A stretch of 64,000 nucleotides of DNA from Pseudoips prasinana (lineage: Eukaryota; Arthropoda; Insecta; Lepidoptera; Nolidae): assembly GCA_951640165.1 (NCBI GenBank), contig OX621246.1, forward strand, positions 397,001-461,000, given 5' to 3'. The notes below the pieces were generated by a model that saw only the letters and a list, made by a program, of their open reading frames with translations, was not told the DNA's origin and did no database searches. The position numbers and the translations under genes are program-made. Below, one piece after another: positions 1 to 9,933 of the stretch (its first letter is position 1; every line of letters begins with the position of its first letter).

Positions 1-384
1 ATTCTCTATGACGACGATAGAGTAGACCAGGCGGAGCGTAGTTGAGCGTACGGAAAATTAGGAGTGGAATTGGTGAATTCATTCGAGTTTCGACGTACGG
101 GAATGATTGTTCAAGGCTTGAACTTCAAGCAAATCAACTCAAAGACTTAGGACTTTGGTTGTATTATATTTGGCAACTTTTTTAGAATCTCTAGGGGGGG
201 GGCAGCTGCCCCTCCCTGCCCCCCCTTGGCGACGCCCTTGAGTATGGTATAGCTAAATTTATAGATACAAATTAGTTAATAATGTAATAGTTAAAATAAT
301 GTTAGTTAAAATATCTATTCTGTCGCCATATTAATTCATATTTATTATTAGATAATTTTATTTATTAATATTGTTTTGTTATTG
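1..384. other. Unassigned sequence with a G/C block
   Basis: No reading frame here can be supported. A run of nine G at about 194-202 is followed by C-rich sequence to about 230, which stands out from the AT-rich surroundings. From about 240 to 384 the sequence is AT-rich and is probably the 3' trailer of the minus-strand retroposon relic that follows. Confidence 0.3.
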
Positions 385-1135
385 TTTTTTTGTGTTTAAG
401 TATTCTTCAACGGAATAGTAACATTTTTTAATAAGAAAACATTTTAGTTTTTTGTTGAATATATAGAATTTGGTTTCTTTTTTAATTTCTTGTGGTAATT
501 TGTTATATATTCGTATTGCCATGTATTGTGGACTTTCATTTAATATTTTTAATCTTGATGGTGGTAGATAAAGTCGATTTTTGTGACGGGTATTGATGTT
601 GTGAGTTTCCTGTACTTGGGTGAACGTATGAATATGTTTATGTACAAATATGCATATGTCATATAAATAAATGGATGAGTGTTAGTAGTTTGTACTCTAG
701 AAAGTAGGGCTTACAACTTTGTCTGTTGTTTATATGAGCTAAGATTCTTATACATTTCTTTTGGATGACAAATAATTGTTGAATGTTAACACTGTTTCCC
801 CATAACATTATTCCATATCTTAGCCAGGAGTAGGCATATGCGTAGTAAGCTGTTATTGCCGTTTTTGTGTTTGTACTGTGGTTTAATTGAAACAAGGCAT
901 AACTGAACTGTGAAAGTTTAGTTTTTAATTCTTCTATATGAGATTTCCAACTTATATGCGTGTCTATGTTTATGCCTAGCAGTTTGAATGTCTCTACTGT
1001 TCCTATTTGTGTATTTTGTAAATTAATGTTTATTTCGATTGGGGCAGTTTTATAAGATCTGAATTGCATTATTTTCGTTTTTTTATAGTTTATTTCCAGA
1101 TTATGGTCTTGAAGCCAATTCGTAACAGTTTGTAA
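385..1135 (-). pseudogene. Non-LTR retrotransposon (CR1/Jockey-like) RT C-terminal part
   Basis: Minus-strand reading gives the part of a reverse transcriptase ORF downstream of the catalytic core: a stretch with KTKIMQF and FKLLGINIDTHISWKSHIEE, then a tail containing ESPQYMAIRIYNKLPQEIKK and ending in YSVEEYLNTKK. Both patterns are common at the C terminus of CR1/Jockey-type elements. A stop and frame change near 659-665 break the frame, so it is not functional. Its upstream continuation is at 3084-3255; the two were one frame before a hAT-type element inserted at 1136-3075. The exact clade is uncertain. Confidence 0.75.
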
Positions 1136-1336
1136 TAGGGTTGTAACGGATCTTCGCCTCCGCTTCCGTTACTGCGGAAGTTCCGCATGAAATCGTACCT
1201 TCGCATCCGCCTCCGCCTCCGCAATTTCTTTGCGGAGTTATAACGGAGTTTTATTTACGGCATAATCATATATCTCTGCATCACCCAAAGGTCGACTGGC
1301 ATAAAATGCCTTTGGCATCAATTCCGCCTTTGTCAA

Positions 1337-2745
1337 CATCATCATCATATCAGCCGAATGACGCCCACAGCTGCACAAAGGGCTCCCCCAAAGATATCCA
1401 CAATTGCCGATCTTGGGCTATCGGAATCCAGCGACCCGCACAAGATCATCCGGTTCGTGGTCGCCAATCGAGAACCTTTCTGCGCCAGCGGCCGTCCGCT
1501 CTACGAGCTATGTGCCCTGCCCACTGCCACTTCAGCTTGGCAATTCTTCGGGTTAAGTCGGTTACTTTGGTTCGCTTGCGAACCTCAGCATTTCTCATTC
1601 GATCTCGCATGTAAACTCCAAGCATAGCTCTTTCCATTGCTCTATGGGTGAACTTGAACCGCCTGATAAGACCCATAGTGAGCGACGACGTCTCTGTTCC
1701 GTTAGTCATCACTGGCATCGCACACTGGTCGAAGACTTTCGAAATGAGACACTGCGGTATATGGGACGAGAAGTTATTGAGTAGCTTCCCGAATGGTGCC
1801 CAGCCAGCAGAAAACAACTTGTAAACATGGCTCAGCATTGTGATTGGTCTGTAATTTTTCAAGAGGGTATTATCGCCCTTTTTGAAAAAGAGCACCACCA
1901 CACCTCTGTGCCATACTTGTGGCGTTTGACCTTCTATTATGACGGTGTTAAATAACTTTTGAAGTTTCTTAAATAACTTCTCATTCCCGAAAAGTTTACC
2001 CAGCTTCGCGTTAAATTCTCCCGTGACCACAGTGAAATAAGTGTTAGAGGAATGTATGGTTCTAGATATATCCTCATACATGACCTCAACCTCATCGTCG
2101 GAGTGCGTCAAAGTCGGCGCGTATACTTGTATGACCTTCAACGAATAAATTCTGAGTATAAGGTACGCAACCCTAGTCGACACACTCCCGATTTTTACTA
2201 AGTTATGGACGAGGGATTTGTGGACTATGAACTCAACACCACCTTGAGACTGTTGGTTGCCCTGCCGGAAATAAATCAAGTTCCCGGATTTCAGGATTAT
2301 CGTGTCTCTTAGGACTTCAGATAATCCTATTATATTCCAATGTAACCTGCTCAATTCTTCCTCCAGTTTGATGATTTTGTCGTCGGTTCGCAGTGTGCGT
2401 GTGTTGTATGTTGCCAGGGCCAGTGGTCGTCAGTTTTAGTAACGCGGAATCTGTCGGGAATTCGTAGCACCTTCTGCCCTGCCGAATACACTGCTGTTTC
2501 CACGGCTTGGAATAACATGGCTGCCAGGCCTGGGGGCAGCGGTTTAGTTGTGTCCTTCATTTGAGGGGATCTGCCATAATCGCCACGATTGGCAGACGGG
2601 TTGGCGATCGCAATAAGATAGACACTTCCCCCCACGGGATGAGAGTGGGTGGCGATATTCTTTATGGCCGTCAGCCACACAGCCAAAAATTTCCGCCTTT
2701 GTAGTTTTGTGGAATAAGTTTCAACAAAATAAAAATAAATCATAG
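1337..2745 (-). mobile_element. Internally deleted RTE-type retrotransposon inside the hAT element
   Basis: On the minus strand this runs from a 5' region at about 2745 to a 3' end at about 1337 that finishes in an ATGATGATGA-type tail, typical of RTE elements. The same 5' segment is recognisable at 58750-58880, and the same 3' tail at 49530-49618 and about 58890-58940, so both ends can be cross-checked inside this window. The middle has lost most of the endonuclease/RT ORF. Target-site duplications were not determined. Confidence 0.7.
1446..2354 (-). pseudogene. RTE ORF2 remnant: three separated pieces in one open frame
   Basis: The 302-codon frame contains, in order, an endonuclease piece (NIIGLSE, VIQVYAPT, VVTGEFNAKLGK), an early RT piece (GQTPQVWHRGVVVLFFKKGD then NYRPITMLSHVYKLFS), and a C-terminal piece (AMERAMLGV, RISKLKWQWAGHI-like). 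In intact RTE ORF2 proteins of about 1000 residues these lie hundreds of residues apart. The catalytic RT core with the FADD motif is missing, so two internal deletions have joined the parts while keeping the frame. It cannot encode a functional RT. The first codon is not a convincing start. Confidence 0.75.
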
Positions 2746-3083
2746 AATAATAATAATGCGCGAGCCGCGACGCCCGATTACGACTAAGTCGTACGGCCGA
2801 ATTTTGCTTTGCAATGCAAAGTAATTGTTATTGTTTACTCAAGTCACACGAAGCCAAAAACAAGTGAGGTATGAAAGTGTTTTTAAGTAGAGATTAAAAA
2901 AAGTTGTTTCAGTAAGAGATTAAAAAAATGATTAATATTACTCATAAAATACTATTTTTTCACATCCACTTTAACCTTCGCATTCGCATCCGTTAACCTC
3001 CGCATCCGCGGAGGTGTAATCCGTCATCTTCGCATCCACCTCCGCCTCCGCTAAGAGGCCTCCGTTACAACCCTAGTTTGTAA

Positions 3084-3255
3084 TGTGTTTTGTATTTGTT
3101 GATCTGAATTTTCTTTGTTTTCGCACTTTATTAATAATGAGATATCGTCTGCAAATAATACGGGTAGTATATTTTCTTTATCAAAAGATTTCGGAAGGTC
3201 ATTGATGTATAATAGGAATAAAACGCATCCTAACACGCTCCCACGCTTCATAATA
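3084..3255 (-). pseudogene. Non-LTR RT core fragment (GSVLG ... FADD), split from 385-1135
   Basis: This minus-strand frame carries RGSVLGCVLFLLYINDLP and then LFADDISLL, the two hallmark RT motifs (the QGSxLGPxLF block and the FADD catalytic box). The frame runs into the hAT target duplication at 3076-3083 and resumes at 1135 on the other side. The upstream end at about 3255 shows no further RT motifs, so the relic is 5' truncated, as is usual for target-primed insertions. Confidence 0.8.
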
Positions 3256-4100
3256 ACAATATAATATCTAGAGCCTTCTCGCGACTCGGTATGGTTCTCC
3301 GTTTAGCTAAACCGATCAGACATATGACTAATAAGATTCTCTAAAACTCTTTTCGGTGCTGTCTGTTGATTGCTAAGTATTAAATATCGTAAGGAAATTA
3401 AATATAAATAATAAAAATTAAATATAAATATATATTAACGCTGGTAAAAAAAGAATGTTTGGTTTATTAACTGGGTAAAGCTGGGAACTGACAATGTCAC
3501 ATTATAAAATTTACAATAGCACAAGAATTTTGAATATAAAATGTTCCAAAAGAGGTTCGATTCGTAACACTAAGTGTTGTATGGAACGCGCAGTACTTCG
3601 TGCATGTGCGCTGGTAGGAAAATGTCTATTTTATTCCTTAGATTTAAGGACCGATCATAATTTTACTGAGTAGTCCGCAGAACGCCATTGGATTCAGTCC
3701 CTAGAGACATTGGGGTGAAATGTATCTTTGTAAAATGCTAAAGTCGACTCTTCTTTTTTGTAATGATGGGTAGTAGGTAGTGGTTCCACTTTTGCAATAC
3801 ATTTCTATTTTGTAAAAGTTAACAAAACAAAATATAGTCTCTCTGTTGTAGATTTCCATTCTTTATCTATTAATAGTTTGTGTGTTTTGGAACTGTTGGT
3901 CCGTTTGTATCGTCATTTGTTGATGTAACTCTTGTATATAGGTCCGTCTTCTTGTTACCTGAATAAATATATAAATAAATATTCGGTCTAAAATATGGTT
4001 CGGAGTCGTATAGGTATGACTCAAAATTACTCTTCGATGAGCAGTTACCTATCAAAAGTTCGAAAAATATTTGACCGGATTTCATTTCACTTCACCGGAT
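3256..4100. other. No supported feature
   Basis: AT-rich sequence without recognisable coding motifs on either strand. A direct homologue of any named element was not recognised. Confidence 0.3.
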
Positions 4101-4102
4101 TT

Positions 4103-5017
4103 CTATTCATGGATAGCTGTTTAAATGATTTGAAAGAAAGTGAATGCGGTGTAAAGATGAATGAGTTACTCATCAAATGTCTGCTTTACGCTGATGATCA
4201 AGTTCTACTTGCATCATCGGCGGACGAGTTGCAGGTGATGGTAACAAATATGCATGAATCTTTTGAAAGGAAAGGGATGAAAATGAATGTAGGTAAGACG
4301 AAAGTAATGGTATTTGAGAGGGATGAATACACGACATTATGTGATATTGTGATTGGAGGAGAGAAAGTCGAACAGGTGAATGAGTTTGTATATTTGGGAA
4401 CTTTGTTTGCGAGAGATGGGAAATATGAAAAAGATATTGTTAGAAAAGTAAATGCGGGGAACAGAGTGAATGGGGCACAACACGCCTTTATGAGTAGCCG
4501 GCAAGTCTCAAAGAATGCTCGACTGGCCGTGCACGATGGAGTGTTAGTGCCAACTTTAATGTATGGAAGTGAAAGTTGGGTATGGCAGAAAAAGAATGAA
4601 AGTAAAATAAATGCAGTGGAAATGAGAGCTCTGAGAAGTATGTGTGGTGTGACTTTGAGAGACAGAATTCGAAATACTGATGCAAGAGAGCGTTGTGGTG
4701 TGAAAGAGGATGTAGTCACAAAGATTGAAAAAGGCATGCTGAGATGGTTTAGCCATTTAGAAAGGACGAATGAAAGAAGATTGACAAAAGAAGTATACCT
4801 GGCCTGTGTGAATGGGACAACCGGAAGGGGAAGACCTCGTCGAACATTCTCTGACCAAATTGGAGATGTTCTCAAGAAAGGGCAGGTCAGAAGTACCCTA
4901 AACCGGCGAGCATGTATGAAGAATATAATGACAGTAATCGAGGCAAAAGAAGTATGCAAAGATCGTGACAAATGGAAATCCGTTGTCGCTGCCTACCCCT
5001 CTGGGAAACAGGCGTGA
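4103..5017 (+). pseudogene. 5'-truncated non-LTR retrotransposon, RT core to C terminus
   Basis: The open frame gives [19 protein letters not shown] (catalytic YADD box), then [12 protein letters not shown], the thumb-like [30 protein letters not shown] and a C-terminal region ending AYPSGKQA before the stop at 5015-5017. This is a family very common in Lepidoptera and often annotated as 'mobile element jockey' RT; I do not assign the clade. Everything upstream of the YADD region is missing; the frame upstream of about 4103 is open but shows no homology. The same 3' end recurs in reverse at 39455-39485. Confidence 0.8.
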
Positions 5018-6068
5018 GTCTATGTATCTCTACTAATTAATATAGAACTACTAACTAAAAATCGGGGTTTTATCTGTATAGTCAGGTCAAAAGTCGTTTT
5101 GACTATCAGTTGGAAGGACGATCGTCATCATCCTCAGAGGAACTTATATTCGATTCTGAAATCGTAGGATGGTTTGATAGGAAAACGTCAGTACTTTCTT
5201 CTGATGGTGAATCACTTAGAAGACATCGCGCAATAATTCTAATATCTCTAAGTTTGTACTAAGAGATGATTTTCTTCAAATCAAAGTATTGAAAAAAGCA
5301 TTAATTGTAATTTTAATGAGAAGATGTCATCAAATGTGTTTATTTTTAACAGATAAACGTCAATATTCAAAAAAATACATACGACAAATATTTTTCCTGA
5401 ACATACACAATCATATTAAAAATTTCAATTTTTTTTCTGATTAACTTTATGCTACTACTTGTACAAATCTATATAGAAAAATGACATATGTATAAATATG
5501 TTATATCTCATTAATATTATTTCACAAAATGTAGTCACTTTTAGTAACATGTCGTTTTTCTATAAATAGTCCCGTCATAATTATAGTCAAAATTTAAAGA
5601 AAAAAAGTTATTTCTCAATAAAATACGCTGTCGTATAATATTTTCTTACCTTTTATATTCGTATCCAATCACTTTTTAAAGATATGCCGCTATTTCCTAA
5701 AAAACTTACATTTATTCAGTATAGAACCTGGTTGCAAATGATAGAGGGACATTTTTCTACATTTCAAATTGCGGGTGACCATAGAATATCGAAATTACAC
5801 TTGCGACATCTAGTGAACTAGACGTGTAATTTTTAAAGTGTCATTTGTACACATAAATAAGTTTGGTAGTAATCTTTTTGTACATTAATAATATTTTTCA
5901 AAATTTTGGAAAAATGCCGTTTTTCCATTGAATCGACGATATGTTCGGAATTGAACGGTCAATCTTTAAAGTAATAAAAATTTTTTGCCTGACCTTTGAC
6001 ATATAAGTAAATTTGCTCGACCGATCGATTATTCTCGGTCGGGGTATCGATCGTGAACGACGCCGCAG
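5018..6068. other. AT-rich non-coding sequence, probable intron/TE debris upstream of the RTN4IP1-like exon
   Basis: It includes the short 3' trailer of the preceding retroposon. A short serine-rich open stretch at about 5080-5270 has no recognisable homology. No GroES-like domain exon of the downstream gene was found. If the gene is intact, this is part of a long intron. Confidence 0.3.
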
Positions 6069-6889
6069 GCGGGTCCGGCGCCAGCGCGGCTGAGCGACGT
6101 GCAGGCGGGCGGCGCGCTGTACGCGGCGCTCACGGCGTGCGCGCTGCTGCGGGCCGCCGCCCTGCCGCCCGCCCCGCGCGTGCTGCTGCTGGGGCTGGGC
6201 GGCGTGGGGCAGGCGGCGCTGCAGCTGCTGGCGCGGCGCGGGGCGCACGTCACGGTGGGCTGCGCCGGCGCGCTGCACGCGCTGGCGGCGCGCCTGGGCG
6301 CGGCGGCGGCGCACGACCGCCACGCCGACGACTACGAGCGCCGCCTGCGGGCCGACGGGCCGTACGACGCGGTGCTGGACTGCGCGGGGCTGGGCGGCGG
6401 CGCGGCGGAGCGCTGGGCGGGCGCGCGCTACGTGACGCTGAGCACGCCGCTGCTGCGCGAGACGGACGCGCGCGGGCTGGCGGCGGGCGCGCTGTGCGCA
6501 GCCGCGCAGCTGGCGGCGCAGAATGTGCGGGCGGGGGCGGGGGCGGGGGCGCCGGGCGCCGGCCGCTCGGTGCTGCCGCCGTACGTGCGCTGGGCTTTCT
6601 TCTCGCCCTCGGCCGCCGACATAGAGCTCCTGCGACGGCTCGCGGAACGCGGACAGGTAACCGCTTTCGGCCCAAATGTGAGAGAACTAATTCGGGGCGA
6701 TAGCGACGCCTTATAAAATGTGTGAATGATTTTTCGTAGTTCGGCGTGGAGGTGGAGCGCGTGTGGGCGTGGCGGCAGGGTGCGGACGCGTACGAGCGCG
6801 CGGCCGAGGGCGGCGCGCGGGGCAAGCTGGTGTTGGACTTTAGCGACGCGACGGACGCCGAGCCCCGACATCGACACGAATCCCACTGA
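6069..6889 (+). CDS. RTN4IP1: RTN4IP1-like NAD(P)H oxidoreductase, last two exons (partial gene)
   Basis: Exon A (6069-6656, 588 nt, phase 0) follows a CCGCAG acceptor and ends at a GT donor at 6657. Exon B (6740-6889, 150 nt with stop) follows a GTAG acceptor. The intron is 83 nt. The protein shows the MDR-family order: LSDVQAGGALYAALTA, a Rossmann glycine motif in VLLLGLGGVGQAALQ, PYDAVLDCAGLGG, then WAGARYVTLSTPLL and YVRWAFFSPS, which are specific to the RTN4IP1 branch, and a RGKLVLDF end. RTN4IP1 is a mitochondrial quinone-type oxidoreductase linked to coenzyme Q synthesis. The N-terminal targeting sequence and catalytic GroES-like domain are absent, so upstream exons are outside the window or lost. 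The exons are extremely GC-rich. A recent pseudogene is possible, but both splice sites and the frame are intact. Confidence 0.8.
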
Positions 6890-7018
6890 CCGGCTTCTTT
6901 CTCAAATGGACCTAAAATTAAACAATGGATTCGCAAAAACTACATAATTTTGCGACAAAGATACGTTTCCCCTTCTCTTATATTGTGGAGAACGTTAAAA
7001 TGAGACCTGATTTGTTAG

Positions 7019-7024
7019 AATAAA
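7019..7024 (+). terminator. AATAAA polyadenylation signal of the RTN4IP1-like gene
   Basis: A canonical AATAAA lies 130 nt after the stop at 6887-6889, a normal distance for an insect 3' UTR. It supports exon B as the true last exon. Confidence 0.6.
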
Positions 7025-7079
7025 ATATATTAGATATTTGAAAAAGTTTAAAATATAAATACTTACTAGTTTTTACAAG

Positions 7080-7985
7080 TGTTTTAAAATATTTTCTTTT
7101 TGTATCCGCTTCAACTCCGTGGTTTCCCGGGGCGATTCCTTGCGGAGTCTTGGGGCATACACGTTAATTCGCGGAGTGGCCCAGGGTCTGGCAGTTGACG
7201 CAGAAGGGTCGGAACATTCGCTCCAATCCACGTGAAGCACTTATTATTTTTTTATTGTTTCCTTAATATTAAAACACAAGTACAGAAAAATACCCCACAA
7301 AGCCGATCAGTCGGGGTGACGTGGCAGTTCCTCGAAGTATGACCGTATCGTTGGAAATTGCGACATTGCCGTTGTAAGGTCCCTCTTCGCGGTTCTTCGA
7401 CCATAAAGCCGCCGATTCAGCACACAGTCTTTAGGGTGCGGAAGATCTTTTGACCTTCCGCAGATGCGTCTAGGGGGTTCGCTCCCGTTAGATTAGCATA
7501 TGCGTCGCACTTCTCGAATGGGGTACCCTTGGAATGTGAGGTCATCCTTGATGGCGCCTGGGGGAAGATGGCGACAGACCCGTCGGGTGACGGCGCGGCG
7601 TGGAGGGTTATATCCTTGGCGACAAAGGTGTAACAATCGACCTTTCTTGCGACGAAGATGAAATTGGCGCTCCTAAATTCAGACGATGCGATGCGCGACG
7701 TCTGAAATTAGATATTGTATAGCCTCTGCTTTTCGATAGAACTCGCTCTGAGAACGATTACACCGCGCTCCTTGAGTCGCGCCTTGGCCTCTTCAGAGTA
7801 TGGAGTGTGGAGACCGGAGATCGCGCGCGAAGGGCATGGGGAACTAGGTTGGCACAATCGGAAGATCGGACGGTCCTGCCCGAGCTCAGGTGGGCTTTGG
7901 TATTGACCGATAAGATTCGCAATCCAGAGCAGGCTCGAGATCGGGTGACTTGAGACAACGCGAGATAAGCTTATACTGGAAATGT
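7080..7985. other. Unidentified moderately GC-rich sequence
   Basis: It differs in composition from the AT-rich DNA around it and has several short open frames on both strands, none above about 110 codons and none recognised. It may be the decayed 5' part of a retrotransposon, but no motif fixes this. The end overlaps the start of the repeat at 7988. Confidence 0.25.
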
Positions 7986-7987
7986 AT

Positions 7988-8094
7988 GTTACCGTCAGGA
8001 TGGCTGGACCAAACGAGATATTACATGCGACAATGCCCACTGTTTATTACCTATTTGCTACTATTTACTACCAGTGATGAAATAATTGCTACCT
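7988..8094 (-). repeat. Foldback-repeat family, copy 1 (inverted relative to copies 2 and 3)
   Basis: This segment is the reverse complement of 12207-12313 and about 13100-13217 with few differences. The outer end is GTTACCGTCAGGATGGCTGG, and the body includes TAGCAAATAGGTAATAAACA. The inverted placement relative to the copy ending at 12313 means 7988 and 12313 could be the ends of one larger composite element, or simply independent copies. Confidence 0.7.
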
Positions 8095-8530
8095 TTGCGT
8101 TGAGGACAAAATTACATTTTTGACGCTCTCAAATTCTGCTATCCGCGCCTGCACACTACAGCAGTGCGCACGCACACATTGAAAGCGCTTTATGCTCGAT
8201 TTTATAGATTAACTAAACTAATTTTGATACTTGAATGCAACTTAAGCAAACAAATGTTTTATTTTTCATTTCACTTTTTGAAATGTAAGCTTCTTTAGGC
8301 GCGTTGAGCACTTTTTTGGTTGAAAGCCCTATAGAAATAGCTGATGTTTTAGTCAACCTCGCACTAAATTTCCGATACAATTTTTTGAAGTGAAAACATT
8401 TTGAGGCGCGTCGAGAACTTGTTAGTTAATCATGGAACACTCGACATCGCACGTCACGCCTCCCTTGAGCTATTTCTATATATTAAACTATATCTTAAAA
8501 TTATTCTCAAAAAATAAATACAATATATAT

Positions 8531-8580
8531 CTATTCTTTAGTCCTGCGCGGGAATCGAACCCGGGACCGCTGCGCCACAC
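8531..8580 (-). mobile_element. tRNA-derived SINE relic (B-box region)
   Basis: On the minus strand the stretch contains GGTTCGATTCCC, a consensus Pol III B box, within a T-arm-like context (CCCGGGTTCGATTCCCGCG). No complete cloverleaf or A box could be built, so this is read as a decayed tRNA-derived SINE and not a tRNA gene. Confidence 0.4.
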
Positions 8581-8806
8581 GTACACTCTTCACATTTATA
8601 TACACGGTTACATTTTGATCGTTTAAATACCGTGGAGGGGTGATAAGGTGCATGAAACACTATCGATTTGTGTAGATAAAATTAACATACAAAATTACTT
8701 TTTCTTATCAACTCGAATCAACTCGTGCTTCAGAGAAAACATTATGAGAACCATTAGTAAGTACGTACTTTCATTCAAAGATACCGACGACCGCGATTTC
8801 AACATC

Positions 8807-8926
8807 GCGTAATCGCAGTCCACGTGGACTCATACTAATAAGCCAATCGACCACGACACAATTATTAATTTTGTATCATTTCAACAAATTGCGTAATCGC
8901 AGGCCACGTGGACTCATACTAATAAG
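8807..8926. repeat. Two 36-bp direct repeats, 84 bp apart
   Basis: Units at 8807-8842 and 8891-8926 both read GCGTAATCGCAG(T/G)CC followed by ACGTGGACTCATACTAATAA, with a single difference. The element behind them was not recognised. Confidence 0.6.
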
Positions 8927-8944
8927 GGACTCAAAATAATAATA

Positions 8945-9678
8945 ATAATATCTTGGGACAATGTCGCACAGATCATCCTAGCCCCAAACTAAGCATCATT
9001 TGGGTATGAAACATGTTGCCGCTCGGCTAGTCCCAAAAGATCTGAATTTTCTCCAAAAACTCAATCGCATGAAAGTCGCTGAGGACATGGTTGAACGAGT
9101 CAATTCCGACTCAACATTCATGAAACGCATTGTTACTGGTGACGAGACGTGGGTTTACGAGTTTGACATGCAAACTAGTCCACAAGCTTCGGAGTGGCGC
9201 CTTCCAACTGAACCGAAACCGAAAAAACACGCCAAAGTCGATCAAAAGTCAAAGTCATGTTGACTGTTTTCTTTGACTATCGCGGTGTTGTGCACTCTAA
9301 ATTCTTACCGGAAGGTCGAACGGTAAATAAAGAATATTATTTGAGCGTTATGCGGCGTTTAAGGGAGCAAATTTGACGAAAAATGCCAGATTTGTGGAAA
9401 GAAAATTCTTGGATTTTGCACCATGATAATGCGCCTTTGCACAAGGCCATCATTGTGAACGAATTTTTGACCAAACACTCAACAAATACCATCCAGCAAC
9501 CACCATATTCACCAGATATGGCTCCAGCTGACTTCTTTCTTTTTCCTAAACTCAAATTACCACTTCGTGGTACCCGTTTTCAATCGGTAGAAGACATAAA
9601 GGGCGAGAACTGAACTCAATTCCGAAAGCAGCGTTTATAAAATGTTTTGATGAATGGATTATTCGTTGGCGTAAATAA
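8945..9678 (+). pseudogene. mariner transposase pseudogene (D,D34D)
   Basis: The catalytic landmarks are in order: GDETWVYEFD (first Asp), HHDNAPLHK (second Asp), and YSPDMAPADFFLFPKLK (third Asp in the APAD position, 34 residues after the second), which is the D,D34D spacing of insect mariners. The C-terminal FDEWIIRWRK ends at a stop at 9676-9678. Breaks include a frameshift at about 9245-9260, an in-frame TGA at 9374-9376 and another frame change near 9600. The N-terminal DNA-binding domain is mostly gone. Terminal repeats were not identified. Confidence 0.85.
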
Positions 9679-9689
9679 AAGTCGATCAT

Positions 9690-9928
9690 ATCCCATCTCT
9701 CGCCAACATAAAACTAGTCGATGTGATCGAGGCGAGCGTGCGCCGCCGCGTGCTTCGCTACACGCTAGACGATTCGCCGCGGGCGCCGCGGTGGGCACCG
9801 CCACGCTTCCAGCCTCGCTTCTCTATGGTCGTATATTGCTATAAGTTTGTGTTTACGCGTGCGATGATGCGTGCCGCTTCACGCGCCGCCCCACCGTAAA
9901 CAGAAAAAACGTCCGACGCGCCGCGAGA
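9690..9928. other. GC-rich spacer between mariner relic and Transib-like element
   Basis: No gene is supported. It contains GC-rich sequence similar in flavour, but not clearly homologous, to the right flank of the next element at 11547-11585. Confidence 0.3.
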
Positions 9929-9933
9929 CGCCA

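Larger units (their letters stand above)
1136..3075. mobile_element. Non-autonomous hAT-type DNA transposon with 8-bp target duplication
   Basis: The ends are perfect 15-bp inverted repeats: TAGGGTTGTAACGGA at 1136-1150 and its reverse complement at 3061-3075. They are flanked by the 8-bp direct repeat GTTTGTAA at 1128-1135 and 3076-3083. An 8-bp duplication plus a short TAGGG-type end is the hAT signature. Subterminal DNA on both sides is packed with degenerate CCTCCGC/GCATCCG motifs, as expected for transposase-binding subterminal repeats. No hAT transposase is present; the interior is mostly an RTE relic. The element sits inside a retroposon RT frame. Confidence 0.85.

Noticed and set aside
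4198..4971. Long minus-strand open frame
   Set aside because: It is antisense to the clear RT coding relic on the plus strand; the translation is serine/phenylalanine-rich with no motif.
6053..6936. Several overlapping Arg/Ala/Gly-rich frames on both strands
   Set aside because: Shadows of the very GC-rich RTN4IP1-like exons; only the frame with Rossmann and RTN4IP1 motifs and matching splice sites is credible.
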